In this document: positions 17,443-25,702 of the stretch, piece after piece | How positions within the stretch are numbered: the stretch's first letter is position 1 | Layout of the letters: each line of letters starts with the position of its first letter | DNA from: Streptomyces albicerus | GTDB lineage: Bacteria; Actinomycetota; Actinomycetes; Streptomycetales; Streptomycetaceae | NCBI RefSeq assembly: GCF_008905045.1 | Contig: NZ_VWMY01000027.1 | Coordinates: 89,690-153,689 of the forward strand | DNA length: 64,000 bases | Direction of reading: 5' to 3' | Position numbers and translations under genes: made by a program | Notes under the pieces: generated by a model | The model's database searches: none | What the model was told of the DNA's origin: nothing | The model's input: only the letters and a program-made list of their open reading frames with translations

Positions 17443-17462
17443 GCCGGCGCCACGACGCCGGC
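17443..17462 (+). terminator. Probable terminator of the monooxygenase operon
   Basis: GCCGGCG and CGCCGGC form a 7-bp stem with a 6-nt loop, seven bases after the last stop of the operon. Confidence 0.45.
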
Positions 17463-17689
17463 GCAGTCGGCAATCAAACCGACGGGCCCCGCCCCGCACC
17501 CCCGCGCATCCTGCGCGCAAGCCCCGTCGGCGCCTCGCCGGCCCCGCCCTGCCGTGATCGACGAACCCCATGATCGGGTGTTGGCCGACGGTCCGCTTCC
17601 AGACGGCCGCGGCGTCCTTCTTGTCCTCGCGGGCGACAGCAATATCGCCGCACCCGCGTCCGGGTCACCTCGCCGACCGACTGGCCTGC

Positions 17690-17747
17690 TGGACAATCAC
17701 AGGGGAGACTACCTAGACTTATTATCTAGAGACAGAAAATAGATCTA
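17690..17747 (+). promoter_or_regulatory. Promoter and AT-rich dyads upstream of the DauR-like gene
   Basis: TGGACA at 17690-17695 and TAGACT at 17714-17719 are 18 bases apart, close to a vegetative sigma consensus. An unusually AT-rich stretch (17714-17747) holds several TAGA/TCTA half-sites (TAGACTTATTATCTA, then ATAGATCTA) that may bind a regulator. The remaining 200 bp back to the operon terminator show no gene. Confidence 0.4.
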
Positions 17748-17771
17748 ACCCAGTGTTCGAAAAGAGGCCTC

Positions 17772-18458
17772 GTGGAACGCGTTGTTGATGGGGCGGAGAT
17801 GGACGAGCACGAGGGCGTCACTGCCGCGGCCTCGGCCGAGGCGGACGAGCACCTCATCCGTGAGGCCGAAAAGATCGCTGTTGCGCTGGGCCGCATGTTC
17901 CCGGGCCTGTGCGAGGTGGTCCTGCATGATCTGCGGGATCCACAGCATGCGATCCGGGCGATCGAGAACAACCTCTCCGGCCGCGAGGTCGGGGACTCCG
18001 TCACGGAGCTGGGCCTGGCCCGCATCGAGGACCCCGGCTACCCCAGCGTCATCCAGAACTACCCCAACCAGTTCCCCGACGGCCGCCCGGCCAAGAGCAC
18101 GTCCATCGGCATCAAGAACGCCGCCGGCGAGTACATCGCGGCCCTCTGCCTGAACCTCGACGTGTCGGTGCTGTCACCGGTGACCCTCGCGTTGTCGAAC
18201 CTCGTGGCCACGGACACCGAGCACCGCGAGCAGGCCCTGGAAACCCTGCGGGACCGCAACGCGCGCGAGCTGCGCCGGGCAGTGGAGGAACTGGCCGCGG
18301 AGCGCGCCGCCACCCCCCGGTCGCTGAGCAGGGAGGACAAGAAGGCACTCGTACGGCAGCTGCACCAGGACGGCTACTTCGACTCGCGCGATGCCGCGCA
18401 GACCATCGCGGACCTGCTCGGTGTATCCCGGGCGACCGTCTACAACTACACCAAGTGA
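17772..18458 (+). CDS. YheO/DauR-like PAS-HTH transcriptional regulator
   Basis: 228 residues. A YheO-type PAS domain (LGRMFPGLCEVVLHDLRDP, NNLSGREVGDSVTEL, STSIGIKNAAGEYIAALCLN) occupies about residues 25-145. A C-terminal HTH follows (QTIADLLGVSRATVYNYTK). DauR of Pseudomonas represses D-arginine catabolic genes and has this architecture. Its stop overlaps an in-frame GTG of the next gene and it is followed by two amino-acid-metabolism genes, as expected for a local regulator. Confidence 0.9.
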   Translation: MERVVDGAEMDEHEGVTAAASAEADEHLIREAEKIAVALGRMFPGLCEVVLHDLRDPQHAIRAIENNLSGREVGDSVTELGLARIEDPGYPSVIQNYPNQFPDGRPAKSTSIGIKNAAGEYIAALCLNLDVSVLSPVTLALSNLVATDTEHREQALETLRDRNARELRRAVEELAAERAATPRSLSREDKKALVRQLHQDGYFDSRDAAQTIADLLGVSRATVYNYTK

Positions 18459-18478
18459 CACCCAGTGAAGGGCCCCTC

Positions 18479-19483
18479 ATGACCGCCGCCGGACCGACCA
18501 CCGGCCCCGTGCCCGCTCCCCCGTCCGGCTCCGGCCGGCCACCGGCAGCGCACCGCCTGCTGCACATCACCGAGGAGCAGACCGCCGCGCTCGTGGACGC
18601 GGACCTGGCCCTTGAAGCGGCCCGCGCCGCCTTCGCCGCGACGGTGGACGGCACGGTCTTCGCCAGTATCGCCGTGCACGGGTCCGACCCGCGCAACCGG
18701 TTCACCCTCAAGCCGTCGGCGTCCGCGACGCACGCCGGGGTGAAGATCGGTACCTATTGGCCGGGCAACGCGGAGCACGGGCTGCCGCGCCACCACTCCA
18801 CCCTGCTGCTCTTCGACCAGACGATCGGCAGGATCGCGGCCGTCCTGGAGGTCGGTACCGCGAACGCCTACCGGACCGCGGCGGCCGACGCCCTCGCCGT
18901 CGACCTGCTGGCCCGCGCCGACTCCACCACCCTGGCGGTCTTCGGCACCGGACACCAGGCGGCCTACGAGGTGCGGGCCGTCAGCCGCGTACGGCCCATC
19001 GCCGAGGTCCTGGTGGTGGGACGCACCGCCGAGGGTGCCGAGCGGATGACCGCGGCAATGGCTTCAGAAGGACAGGAAGCCCGTAGCGTCGACGCCGAAG
19101 AAGCGTGCGCCCGGGCCGATGTGATCGTCACCGCCACCACCGCCACGACCGACACCAGGCCGCTGTTCGAGGCCGCGTGGGTCCGCCCCGGTACGCACAT
19201 CTCCTGTATGGGCGCCGACGCCCCCGGCAAGCGGGAACTACCGCCCGAACTGTTCAGCCGCGCCCGCGTCTTCTGCGACCTGCCCGAGCAGGCCCGCCGC
19301 ATGGGCGAAAGCCAGCACGCCCCTGCGGAGACGGTCCTCACCTCGCTCGGCGAGGTCCTCACCCACCGCGCCACGGGACGCACCGACGACAGCGACATCA
19401 CGGTCTTCGACAGCTCCGGAATCGGGGTGCAAGACCTTTATCTGGGCCTGGCCCTTCTGAAGAGAATGGACATCTCGCTGTGA
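18479..19483 (+). CDS. Ornithine cyclodeaminase/mu-crystallin family protein
   Basis: 334 residues with a Rossmann NAD-binding domain (LAVFGTGHQAAYEVRAV) and the family features GVKIGTYWPGN, VLEVGTANAYRTAAADALA and HISCMGADAPGKRELP. Members include ornithine cyclodeaminase, alanine dehydrogenase, ketimine reductase and DauB. The catalytic Asp of true cyclodeaminases is not obvious to me, so reductase or dehydrogenase chemistry is as likely. The ATG at 18479 was preferred over the GTG at 18455 because GAAGGG lies six bases upstream. Confidence 0.88.
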   Translation: MTAAGPTTGPVPAPPSGSGRPPAAHRLLHITEEQTAALVDADLALEAARAAFAATVDGTVFASIAVHGSDPRNRFTLKPSASATHAGVKIGTYWPGNAEHGLPRHHSTLLLFDQTIGRIAAVLEVGTANAYRTAAADALAVDLLARADSTTLAVFGTGHQAAYEVRAVSRVRPIAEVLVVGRTAEGAERMTAAMASEGQEARSVDAEEACARADVIVTATTATTDTRPLFEAAWVRPGTHISCMGADAPGKRELPPELFSRARVFCDLPEQARRMGESQHAPAETVLTSLGEVLTHRATGRTDDSDITVFDSSGIGVQDLYLGLALLKRMDISL

Positions 19484-20658
19484 ACATCCCCGCAGGCGCC
19501 ACCAGCCCCGACACTGCCCGGACTCTGGCCGACCCCGACACCCCGTTCGCCGTCGTCGACGTCCGCAAGACCCGGCGCAACATCGAACGACTGGCAGCCA
19601 GGGCCGGCCGGCTCGGGGTCGCCCTGCGACCTCACGTGAAGACGGCCAAGAGCCTCGACGTCGCCGGCCTCCTGCACGACGACACACCCTGCCCGGTCAC
19701 CGTCTCCACCCTGGCCGAGGCCGAGGCGTTCGCCGACGGCGGCTACACCGACATCACTTACGCCGTCGGTATCGACCCCCACAAACTCCCGCGCGTCCTC
19801 GCACTGCTGCGCCGCGGCGTCACCCTGCGCATCCTGCTGGACAGCACCGAGCAGGCGGCGTTCGTCGCCGAAGCCTCCCGCCAGGCCGGCCTTCCCCTCC
19901 CCACCCAGATCGAGATCGACTGCGACGGCCACCGCGGCGGCGTCAAGCCCGACGCCACCGCGCTCCCCGAGATCGGCCGCATCCTGCACGACGCGGGCTG
20001 TCTGGACGGCGTGCTGACCCACGCGGGCGAGTCCTACTTCGCCCACACCGCCGAGGAACAGCGCCTGGCGGCGAAGAACGAACGCGACACCGCCGTCGCC
20101 GCGGCCGAGCGGCTGCGCGCGGCCGGCCTGCCCGTGGCCACCGTCAGCGTCGGCTCGACCCCCACCGCCCACGCAGCCGATGACCTCACCGGAGTCACCG
20201 AACTGCGCGCGGGAAACTACGTCTTCTTCGATCTGGTGATGGCGGGTCTCGGCGTCTGCCACATCGAGGACCTCGCCCTGTCGGTCGTCGTCACCGTCGT
20301 CGGCCACCGCCCCGAGCGCGGGTGGATCATCACCGACGGCGGCTGGATGGCCATGTCCCGCGACCGCGGCACCGCAGTCCAGGCGCAGGACCAGGGTTAC
20401 GGCCTGGTCACCGACCTGGACGGCAACCTCGTCCCGGGTCTGGTCATGACGGCCGCGAGCCAGGAACACGGCACCCTCACCGCCCGCGACGGCGCCCACC
20501 TGCCCGACCTGCCCGTCGGTACTCGCCTGCGTATCCTGCCCAACCACGCCTGCGCCACCGCCGCCCAGCACCACGGCTACCACGTCATCGACAGCACCCG
20601 GACCGCCAGCACCGCACCGGCGATTCAGACCTTCTGGGAACGCGTCACCGGCTGGTGA
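19480..20658 (+). CDS. D-threonine aldolase/D-serine dehydratase-like PLP enzyme
   Basis: 392 residues. The N-terminal alanine-racemase-type barrel carries the PLP lysine in LRPHVKTAKS (near residue 49) and QIEIDCDGHRGG. The C-terminal domain has the metal-binding His and Cys in LPNHACATAAQHHGY, the zinc pair of eukaryotic-type D-serine dehydratase and D-threonine aldolase. Its GTG start overlaps the upstream stop (GTGA). With the cyclodeaminase-family gene and DauR-like regulator it suggests D-amino-acid catabolism. Confidence 0.9.
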   Translation: MNIPAGATSPDTARTLADPDTPFAVVDVRKTRRNIERLAARAGRLGVALRPHVKTAKSLDVAGLLHDDTPCPVTVSTLAEAEAFADGGYTDITYAVGIDPHKLPRVLALLRRGVTLRILLDSTEQAAFVAEASRQAGLPLPTQIEIDCDGHRGGVKPDATALPEIGRILHDAGCLDGVLTHAGESYFAHTAEEQRLAAKNERDTAVAAAERLRAAGLPVATVSVGSTPTAHAADDLTGVTELRAGNYVFFDLVMAGLGVCHIEDLALSVVVTVVGHRPERGWIITDGGWMAMSRDRGTAVQAQDQGYGLVTDLDGNLVPGLVMTAASQEHGTLTARDGAHLPDLPVGTRLRILPNHACATAAQHHGYHVIDSTRTASTAPAIQTFWERVTGW

Positions 20659-20803
20659 CAACCGGGGCAACGAAGGGACGAGGCGCCCGGTCAGCGATTG
20701 CGGGGCAGGGTGTCCGCGTGCGCCGCTTGCACGCACTTGACGGGACACGCAGAGTGTGTGCATGCGGTCGCCCGGGTTCCCGCGGCCACGACCGGGCGGG
20801 ACG

Positions 20804-20935
20804 CCGCGAAGAAGGCCCCCGGGCCGCAAGCGCGGCCTTGCGGTGGATGTGCCGGGGCTGGTCATCGTGGTGATCGCGCTCGCGGCAAACTCGTACGAGA
20901 ACGCTCCCGCGCCCCTTCCGAATGCGAAGGTCAGC
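20804..20935 (+). pseudogene. Possible IS5-family transposase fragment
   Basis: A plus-strand reading gives GRKRGLAVDVPGLVIVVIAL then AANSYENA, reminiscent of the KRHLAVDxLGLVLAVVVTAAS region of IS5/IS4-like DDE transposases. No start, no remainder and no inverted repeats are seen. The rest of the 280-bp gap between the PLP enzyme and the TetR gene shows nothing else I can name. Confidence 0.4.
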
Positions 20936-20938
20936 GCA

Positions 20939-21568
20939 TTACGTCACCAACTCACTGCCGGAATCGTCTGGGGTGGTTGAAGGCCCGGGGCTGATGAGGG
21001 CGAGCGTCGCGTCGAGAAGTGCGGGGAGCTGGTCGGGGGATTCGGACAGCAGGAACAGCCAGGCGAAGACGGGGCCGACCAGCAGGGCGTTGAGGACGGC
21101 CGGGTCGGGGCGGGTGGTGAGCTCGCCGCGTGCGACCGCGCGGTCCAGGATCTCGGTGAGGGTCCGGCGCTGGGCGCCGAGGTACTTCGCGTCGAACCGG
21201 TCGAACAGTGCCGGGTCGGCGTGGATATCGGCCAGCAGGCCGGGAATCGTCCCCGGCGGTGGTGAGGCCATGCTGTCCGCGATCTCGGCGAGCACCGCGG
21301 CCAGGTCGGCGCGGAGCGATCCATGGTCGGGCGCCACGGCCAGGAACTGGCCCTGCACAAGGACCTCAAAGATCATTTCTTGCTTGGTGGCGTGGCGCCG
21401 GTAGATCGCCGCCTTGCCGACGCCGGCACGCGCGGCCACCTCGCCCATCGTCAGCCGCGCGTACCCCACCTCAGCCAGCAGCTCCAGCACGGCGGAGGCG
21501 ATGGCGTCATCGACGCGACTGTCCCGGGGACGGCCACCCTGGTTCCGGGCTTGCTTTCGAGCAGACAT
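20939..21568 (-). CDS. TetR family transcriptional regulator
   Basis: 209 residues: N-terminal HTH (VDDAIASAVLELLAEVGYAR, then MGEVAARAGVGKAAIYRRHA at about 41-60) followed by a C-terminal domain of the TetR_C-type found in actinobacterial efflux/redox repressors. An alternative start at 21589 (MVPYDARM) would overlap the operator; neither has a Shine-Dalgarno. It is divergent from a DUF2867 gene, with two adjacent palindromes between them. Confidence 0.92.
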   Translation of the reverse strand: MSARKQARNQGGRPRDSRVDDAIASAVLELLAEVGYARLTMGEVAARAGVGKAAIYRRHATKQEMIFEVLVQGQFLAVAPDHGSLRADLAAVLAEIADSMASPPPGTIPGLLADIHADPALFDRFDAKYLGAQRRTLTEILDRAVARGELTTRPDPAVLNALLVGPVFAWLFLLSESPDQLPALLDATLALISPGPSTTPDDSGSELVT

Positions 21569-21581
21569 ACGAGCATCATAC

Positions 21582-21626
21582 GGAACCATGAGTATCGAAA
21601 CCAATGGTTCCGAAACTGGTGGTTTC
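21582..21626. promoter_or_regulatory. Tandem operators for the TetR regulator
   Basis: Two directly abutting 15-bp dyads, GAAACCAATGGTTCC (21597-21611) and GAAACTGGTGGTTTC (21612-21626), share the form GAAAC-N5-GTTYC. A further GGAACCAT at 21582-21589 pairs with ATGGTTCC at 21604-21611. They lie just upstream of the TetR start, in the gap shared with the DUF2867 gene. Confidence 0.6.
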
Positions 21627-21742
21627 GCAGTACTTGCCTCGGTCGCCGGCCTGGCCAACCCCATCCGGCGCACAGTCCTCACGAGCGGCCCACCCGACCC
21701 GTCCCGAGTCGGCGGCGCGTACCCGGTCGGAAGGAATGACAG

Positions 21743-22354
21743 ATGCGAATCCCGAAAGCCGCCCACACCGCACAGCCGTGGCGGATCCACGAGTTCACCC
21801 GCGACTTCCGGATCGAGGACGTGTGGTCCTTCCGCGCCCCAGGCGCCGGGCCCGACGACTTCCCCGTGATGCTCGACGCACTGAAGGCGGCCTACGACAC
21901 CCGCGAGGAGCCCGCCGCGGTCCGGTTCCTGTTCGCGGTGCGCTGGAAGCTCGGCGCCCTTCTCGGCTGGGACATTCCCCAGGCGGGTCTGAGCGGGCGG
22001 GTGACCTCGCTGTGCGACCGCCTCCCACATGACCTCGCCCAGACCGCGAACGACGCCACCCCCTGCACCGACCCGTTCACCGAGGTGTACCTGCTCGACA
22101 ACGAGGCCGCCCGCGAACTGGCCAACAAGACCGTCCACGACATCATGCACCTGGGCTGGGTACCGACCAACGACGGCGGATACGAACTGCGCATGGCTGC
22201 CCTGGTCAAACCCAACGGACTGTTCGGACGGCTCTACATGACCTTCATCGCACCGTTCCGCTACCTGATCGTCTACCCGGCGCTGACCCGCCAATGGGAA
22301 CACGCCTGGCAAGACCGCACCCGCCTGCTCGCCAAGACGGACCCCACCGACTGA
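21743..22354 (+). CDS. DUF2867 domain-containing protein
   Basis: 203 residues recognised as the DUF2867 family: FTRDFRIEDVWSFRAPGA, RWKLGALLGWD, DPFTEVYLLDNEAARELANK, and LKP-type tail VKPNGLFGRLYMTFIAPFRY. The function of the family is not established. A SRPBCC-like lipid- or ligand-binding fold has been suggested for relatives, which I cannot verify here. An AAGGAATG site precedes the ATG by several bases. Divergent from the TetR gene, so probably repressed by it. Confidence 0.85.
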   Translation: MRIPKAAHTAQPWRIHEFTRDFRIEDVWSFRAPGAGPDDFPVMLDALKAAYDTREEPAAVRFLFAVRWKLGALLGWDIPQAGLSGRVTSLCDRLPHDLAQTANDATPCTDPFTEVYLLDNEAARELANKTVHDIMHLGWVPTNDGGYELRMAALVKPNGLFGRLYMTFIAPFRYLIVYPALTRQWEHAWQDRTRLLAKTDPTD

Positions 22355-22387
22355 CACTCCTGAACCACCAAGGACCAGCACCTCGAC

Positions 22388-22402
22388 ACTCAAGAGTTGA
22401 GT
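22388..22402. promoter_or_regulatory. Short perfect dyad downstream of DUF2867
   Basis: ACTCAA-GAG-TTGAGT is a perfect 6-bp dyad. It lies in the convergent gap between the DUF2867 gene and the YjdI-like gene, so it is more likely chance or a weak terminator element than an operator. Confidence 0.25.
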
Positions 22403-22540
22403 ACGAGCGGTCCGGACGGCGGAACAGCCATGACACGCAGCACGTCGTGGTGCCGTACCCGGAGAAGTGCCCTGCAAGGGACACCTGTTCGACCCCCAGC
22501 TCCTGCGGGCGGCTACTTGTGCAGGTCGGGCCTCTCGGCC

Positions 22541-22951
22541 TCACTGACCGCAGGGCCCCGCGTGATCGCAGTACGGCTGAAGGCGGCTCTGCCCGCAGCC
22601 ACAGAGCATGACCCTGGTCTCGGCGCGCGGGCCTTCCGGGGTGTCCACGCGGAGCTCGCCGCGCACGGTCAGCTGCCCTGCGGAGCTGCGCGCGATCTGC
22701 GTGGGACGCTCCGGTATCTCCCTCCCGCCGTCCGCGAGTTCGTACCGCAGCGCACCCGAAGGGCAGCGCCGCACCACTTCGGCCAGGCGATCAGCCGTGG
22801 CACCGTCGGGCCGGATCCACGGCCGCGCGGCCGTGTCGAAGACCTCCGGCAGACCACGGACACACTCAGTGGCGTGCAGGCAGCGCCTGGCTTCGAACGT
22901 CACGGTGATCGACTCGCCCTTGTACGCCTTCTTCGCGGGCCTGTCGCTCAT
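22541..22951 (-). CDS. YjdI-like iron-sulfur protein with CDGSH-type C-terminus
   Basis: 136 residues. The N-terminal part matches the YjdI/Fer4_19 ferredoxin-like module (ARRCLHATECVRGLPEVFD, RPWIRPDGA, VVRRCPSGALRY). The C-terminal part has a CDGSH-like cluster motif, CGCGQSRLQPYCDHAG, in which the usual CDGSH becomes CDHAG, placing the histidine two residues earlier. The start ATG at 22951 has GGAGG five bases upstream. It follows a YjdJ-like acetyltransferase, as in E. coli yjdI-yjdJ. Confidence 0.87.
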   Translation of the reverse strand: MSDRPAKKAYKGESITVTFEARRCLHATECVRGLPEVFDTAARPWIRPDGATADRLAEVVRRCPSGALRYELADGGREIPERPTQIARSSAGQLTVRGELRVDTPEGPRAETRVMLCGCGQSRLQPYCDHAGPCGQ

Positions 22952-22983
22952 GGCGGCCTCCATCACTGCCGTGCGCGGCCGCG

Positions 22984-23292
22984 CTAGTCGCTGACCTTGC
23001 TGCGGGACTGGTACAGCAGGTCCTGGTACTCGGGATGACGAGAGATCCAGCCCGCAAAGAAGGGGCAGGTGGCCAACACCCGCAGTCCCGAAGCGCGCGC
23101 TTCGTCAAGAGCGGTGCGGACCAGCGCGGACCCGACTCCCCTGCCCTCGTATTCCGCTGCGACCTCGGTGTGTACGAACGCGACGAGTTCCGTCGTACGG
23201 ATGTACTCCGCGACGCCCGCGACCTTGAGCTCTCCGTCAACCCGGGCCTCGTACCGCTTCGCGTCGGGCAGGTCACTCACTTCGACAGCCAT
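22984..23292 (-). CDS. YjdJ-like GNAT-family N-acetyltransferase
   Basis: 102 residues, a minimal GCN5-related acetyltransferase of the GCN5-like CG subgroup. The acetyl-CoA loop is EYEGRGVGSALVRTALDEA, preceded by LVAFVHTEVA and followed by the C-terminal LRVLATCPFFAGWI. A strong AGGAGGAGG site lies just before the ATG. It precedes the YjdI-like gene by 32 bp on the same strand, so the two are probably co-transcribed. Substrate unknown. Confidence 0.88.
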   Translation of the reverse strand: MAVEVSDLPDAKRYEARVDGELKVAGVAEYIRTTELVAFVHTEVAAEYEGRGVGSALVRTALDEARASGLRVLATCPFFAGWISRHPEYQDLLYQSRSKVSD

Positions 23293-23734
23293 ACGTCCTC
23301 CTCCTGGAACCTGCCCCCGCTCCACTCGACGGGAGACTCGGTCGGCCAGGCCACACTAACCCCATCCGGTTGACGCATCAACTTAATCACCCCGCAAACG
23401 CTCTCACGTGGCCACCACGACGTCCGCACCTCGCCCTTCACGGATGGACCGCCCGTCCCTGACGGCGGCTTTGCGCGAGGGGGCCGACTCACTGGAAAGC
23501 CGGTAGGGCCTCCTTGATGAGCAGCTCCAACGACTTGCGCTTTCCCTCGTGCGACAGGCTGGTGTTGACCTGACGGGCCGACATGCCGGACGGACATCCC
23601 GTGCCGCGTATCGCCCATGCGGCGCCTCTGGTTTGGGCCGGCCTTGTTGGCACCCTCGATGCGCTCTCGTCACCCTCGGAACGCCAAACCCCGGACACCC
23701 CGCCGACCGAAAGCGCGAGGCCAGAGGCGGAGCC

Positions 23735-24289
23735 TCAGGGCTTGCGGCCGATGAAGGCGAGCAAGCGCGTCTGCACGTCGGCGCTGTCGGGCACCTCCAC
23801 CCGTGGGCCGTACTGCCCGCTCTTGCGGAGCAGGTCGTCGATCGGCAGCATCCCGTCGAGCAACTGGGTGCACTTGTCGGGATCGAGGCGCTCGTCCTGG
23901 CCGGTGGCCCGGGCCAGGTCCCAGGTGTGCATGAAGACGTCGGCGGTATAGAACCGGTCGACCGCCTGGTCCAGTGGGACCTCTCCGATGTGCTGGTTCC
24001 TCAGCACCTTCTTCGCTGTGGCCGGATCCTCGAGGAGGGCCTGCACCCCGTCGCTGTGCACCGTCCAGGCCGCCACCGGGTCGTCGTCCACCGACGGCCC
24101 CTTCGGCAGTTCGACTCCGGCGCCGGCCTTCAGGAAGTCCGGGAACCACTCGACGAGGTGACGCACCACATCTCGGGCGACCCAGCCCTCGCACGGCGCC
24201 GGGTTGTCCCATGCTTCTGGAGGCACACCGCGTACGCGGTCGGTGAATCCACGTGCGACGGTACGGTGCTCGTCGGCTGCGCTCGTCAT
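23735..24289 (-). CDS. TIGR03086-type (DinB-like) metal-binding protein
   Basis: 184 residues of the DinB/mycothiol-transferase-like four-helix fold: GFTDRVRGVPPEAWDNPAPC, EGWVARDVVRHLVEWFPDF with the first metal His, and FYTADVFMHTWDLARATGQ with the C-terminal His pair. Relatives are mycothiol- or bacillithiol-dependent enzymes. It is the last gene of an ArsR-SRPBCC-DinB operon, an arrangement common in actinomycetes. Confidence 0.9.
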   Translation of the reverse strand: MTSAADEHRTVARGFTDRVRGVPPEAWDNPAPCEGWVARDVVRHLVEWFPDFLKAGAGVELPKGPSVDDDPVAAWTVHSDGVQALLEDPATAKKVLRNQHIGEVPLDQAVDRFYTADVFMHTWDLARATGQDERLDPDKCTQLLDGMLPIDDLLRKSGQYGPRVEVPDSADVQTRLLAFIGRKP

Positions 24290-24293
24290 GACC

Positions 24294-24827
24294 TCAAGCC
24301 CCTGTCTCGGTATGTCGGTCGGTCTTTCCGCTCTCGCTGCCGCGGAGCAGCTCGTCGAGCCGTTCGTGGCCTTCCCGGACGCCGCCTCCCATGCCGCTCG
24401 CGATCATCGCGTCGCGGGCCTCGATGGAGTCCATGAGCGACTTGGTGGTGACCCGGGTGCGGCCGCCGAGGTCCTCGAAAACGGCCGTTTCCAGGCTGAC
24501 GCCGTCCGGGAAGCCCTCGAAGGTGAAGGTCTGCACGATGCGTTCGTCGGGGCGCACCTCGTGGAACACGCCGTGGAAGCCGTACTCGGTCCCGTCGTCC
24601 GCGCGATGCACATAGCGGTACGACCCACCGCTCCGCGCGTCGTACCGGTCGATCCACATGGTGAGTCGACGCGGGCCGAGCCACTGGACGACCAGGTCGG
24701 GATCGGTGTACGCCCGGAACACGCGCTCTGGTGGAGCGTCGAACTCCCGGGTGATCAAGATGGTGGGCAGAGCCGGGTCGGCCACGATCTGCGTACCGTC
24801 GCGGTGGCCTGTGTTCGTCGTGCTCAT
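24294..24827 (-). CDS. SRPBCC (AHSA1-type) domain protein
   Basis: 177 residues with the START/AHSA1 fold: ILITREFDAPPERVFRAYTD, LVVQWLGPRRLTMWIDRYDA, GGSYRYVHRADDGTEYGFHG, and the C-terminal helix SGMGGGVREGHERLDELL. The ATG overlaps the stop of the ArsR gene (ATGA), so the two are translationally coupled. Members of this ArsR-linked group are thought to bind small hydrophobic ligands; no substrate can be deduced. Confidence 0.92.
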   Translation of the reverse strand: MSTTNTGHRDGTQIVADPALPTILITREFDAPPERVFRAYTDPDLVVQWLGPRRLTMWIDRYDARSGGSYRYVHRADDGTEYGFHGVFHEVRPDERIVQTFTFEGFPDGVSLETAVFEDLGGRTRVTTKSLMDSIEARDAMIASGMGGGVREGHERLDELLRGSESGKTDRHTETGA

Positions 24828-25186
24828 GATGCCGCTCCCTTCGCCGGTCCGCCCGTCATCGGCTGCTCGTCCATCTGCTCGAGGACGGCATCGAGACGGC
24901 GGAAACGGTCCTCCGCCTCGCGCCGGTAACGCTCGATCCACTTCGTCATCAGGTCGAAGACCTCCGCCTCAAGGTGGCAAGGCCGCCGTTGGGCGTCCCT
25001 GCTGCGACTGACCAGACCGGCGTCTTCCAGCACCCTGATGTGCTTGGACACGGCCTGCACCGTGACGTCGTACGGCTCGGCCAGTTCGTTGACCGTGGCA
25101 TCTCCTGCGGCGAGCCGGGCCACGATGTCGCGCCGGGTCGGGTCGGCCAGCGCGGAGAACACCTGGGACAGTCGGTCGTCGGTCAC
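24824..25186 (-). CDS. ArsR family transcriptional regulator
   Basis: 120 residues from the GTG at 25186, which has GAGG six bases upstream. A TTG further up at 25210 is possible but lies inside an operator. The winged helix is clear: FSALADPTRRDIVARLAAGD, VNELAEPYDVTVQAVSKHIR, VLEDAGLVSRSRDAQRR. It lacks the metal-binding CxC of arsenic sensors and belongs to the subgroup paired with AHSA1 proteins. It is the first gene of the operon. Confidence 0.92.
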   Translation of the reverse strand: MTDDRLSQVFSALADPTRRDIVARLAAGDATVNELAEPYDVTVQAVSKHIRVLEDAGLVSRSRDAQRRPCHLEAEVFDLMTKWIERYRREAEDRFRRLDAVLEQMDEQPMTGGPAKGAAS

Positions 25187-25203
25187 CTCACACCTCACGT
25201 CTT

Positions 25204-25264
25204 CAACCAATTGGTTAAATACAAACCTACGACCGGTCGCGGAGCATTGTCAACCGACTGGTTG
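25204..25264. promoter_or_regulatory. Two ArsR operator-like palindromes
   Basis: CAACCAATTGGTTA (25204-25217) and CAACCGACTGGTTG (25251-25264) share CAACC-N4-GGTT and are 47 bp apart centre to centre, flanking the likely promoter of the ArsR operon. They match the expected autoregulatory arrangement. Confidence 0.6.
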
Positions 25265-25327
25265 AATAGCGGAGCGGCTGGGGCTTGGCGGTCAGGCCCC
25301 CAGCCCGGTGGTAAGCGAGCGCTGCGG

Positions 25328-25702
25328 TCAGCGCGCCGAGTTCAGCGGCAGGACCTTGCGGTACGTCATCACCGCGATCAGCCCGACCACGGCGTGCATC
25401 ACGAGCAGCGCCACCACGCCAGTCACCTCGCCTTCGTCGACCAGGAAGAAGTCAGGGACGGAGGAGACTACGACGACGGCCGGGGCGAGCCACCGGACCA
25501 ACCCCTCGGGATTCCGGGAGACCTTGCCGACGATGCCCCACCCGAGGGCACCCAGCACCACCCCGAGCGCGGTCAGGAAGGTGTACGACGACGGCTTCAA
25601 CGGCTCAAAGTCCTCAGGCGCGCCCATCTCGTGTGCCAGGACGGCGATGACCGCGTTCACCAGTGAGGACAGCACGATGGCGACGAGTACACCTCCGGCC
25701 AC
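25328..25702 (-). CDS. DUF6069 family membrane protein
   Basis: 124 residues with four predicted membrane segments: VLVAIVLSSLVNAVIAVLA, FLTALGVVLGALGWGIVG, LAPAVVVVSSVPDFFLV and VVALLVMHAVVGLIAVMTY. The pattern matches DUF6069, of unknown function. The only in-frame starts near the family's usual N-terminus is the GTG at 25702. An ATG at 25749 with GGAG five bases upstream is one base out of frame, so a small frameshift near 25720-25745 may have shortened the protein. Confidence 0.75.
   Translation of the reverse strand: MAGGVLVAIVLSSLVNAVIAVLAHEMGAPEDFEPLKPSSYTFLTALGVVLGALGWGIVGKVSRNPEGLVRWLAPAVVVVSSVPDFFLVDEGEVTGVVALLVMHAVVGLIAVMTYRKVLPLNSAR

Noticed and set aside
20692..20994. Plus-strand frames in the gap after the D-amino-acid genes
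   Set aside because: Cys/Arg-rich, without ribosome sites. Only a weak IS5-like stretch is kept as a low-confidence fragment.
23404..23698. Minus-strand frames ending KRKSLELLIKEALPAFQ near the DinB-like gene
   Set aside because: The C-terminal 30 residues look protein-like, but there is no ribosome site, no recognisable family and poor composition upstream. It could be a small relic; not supportable.
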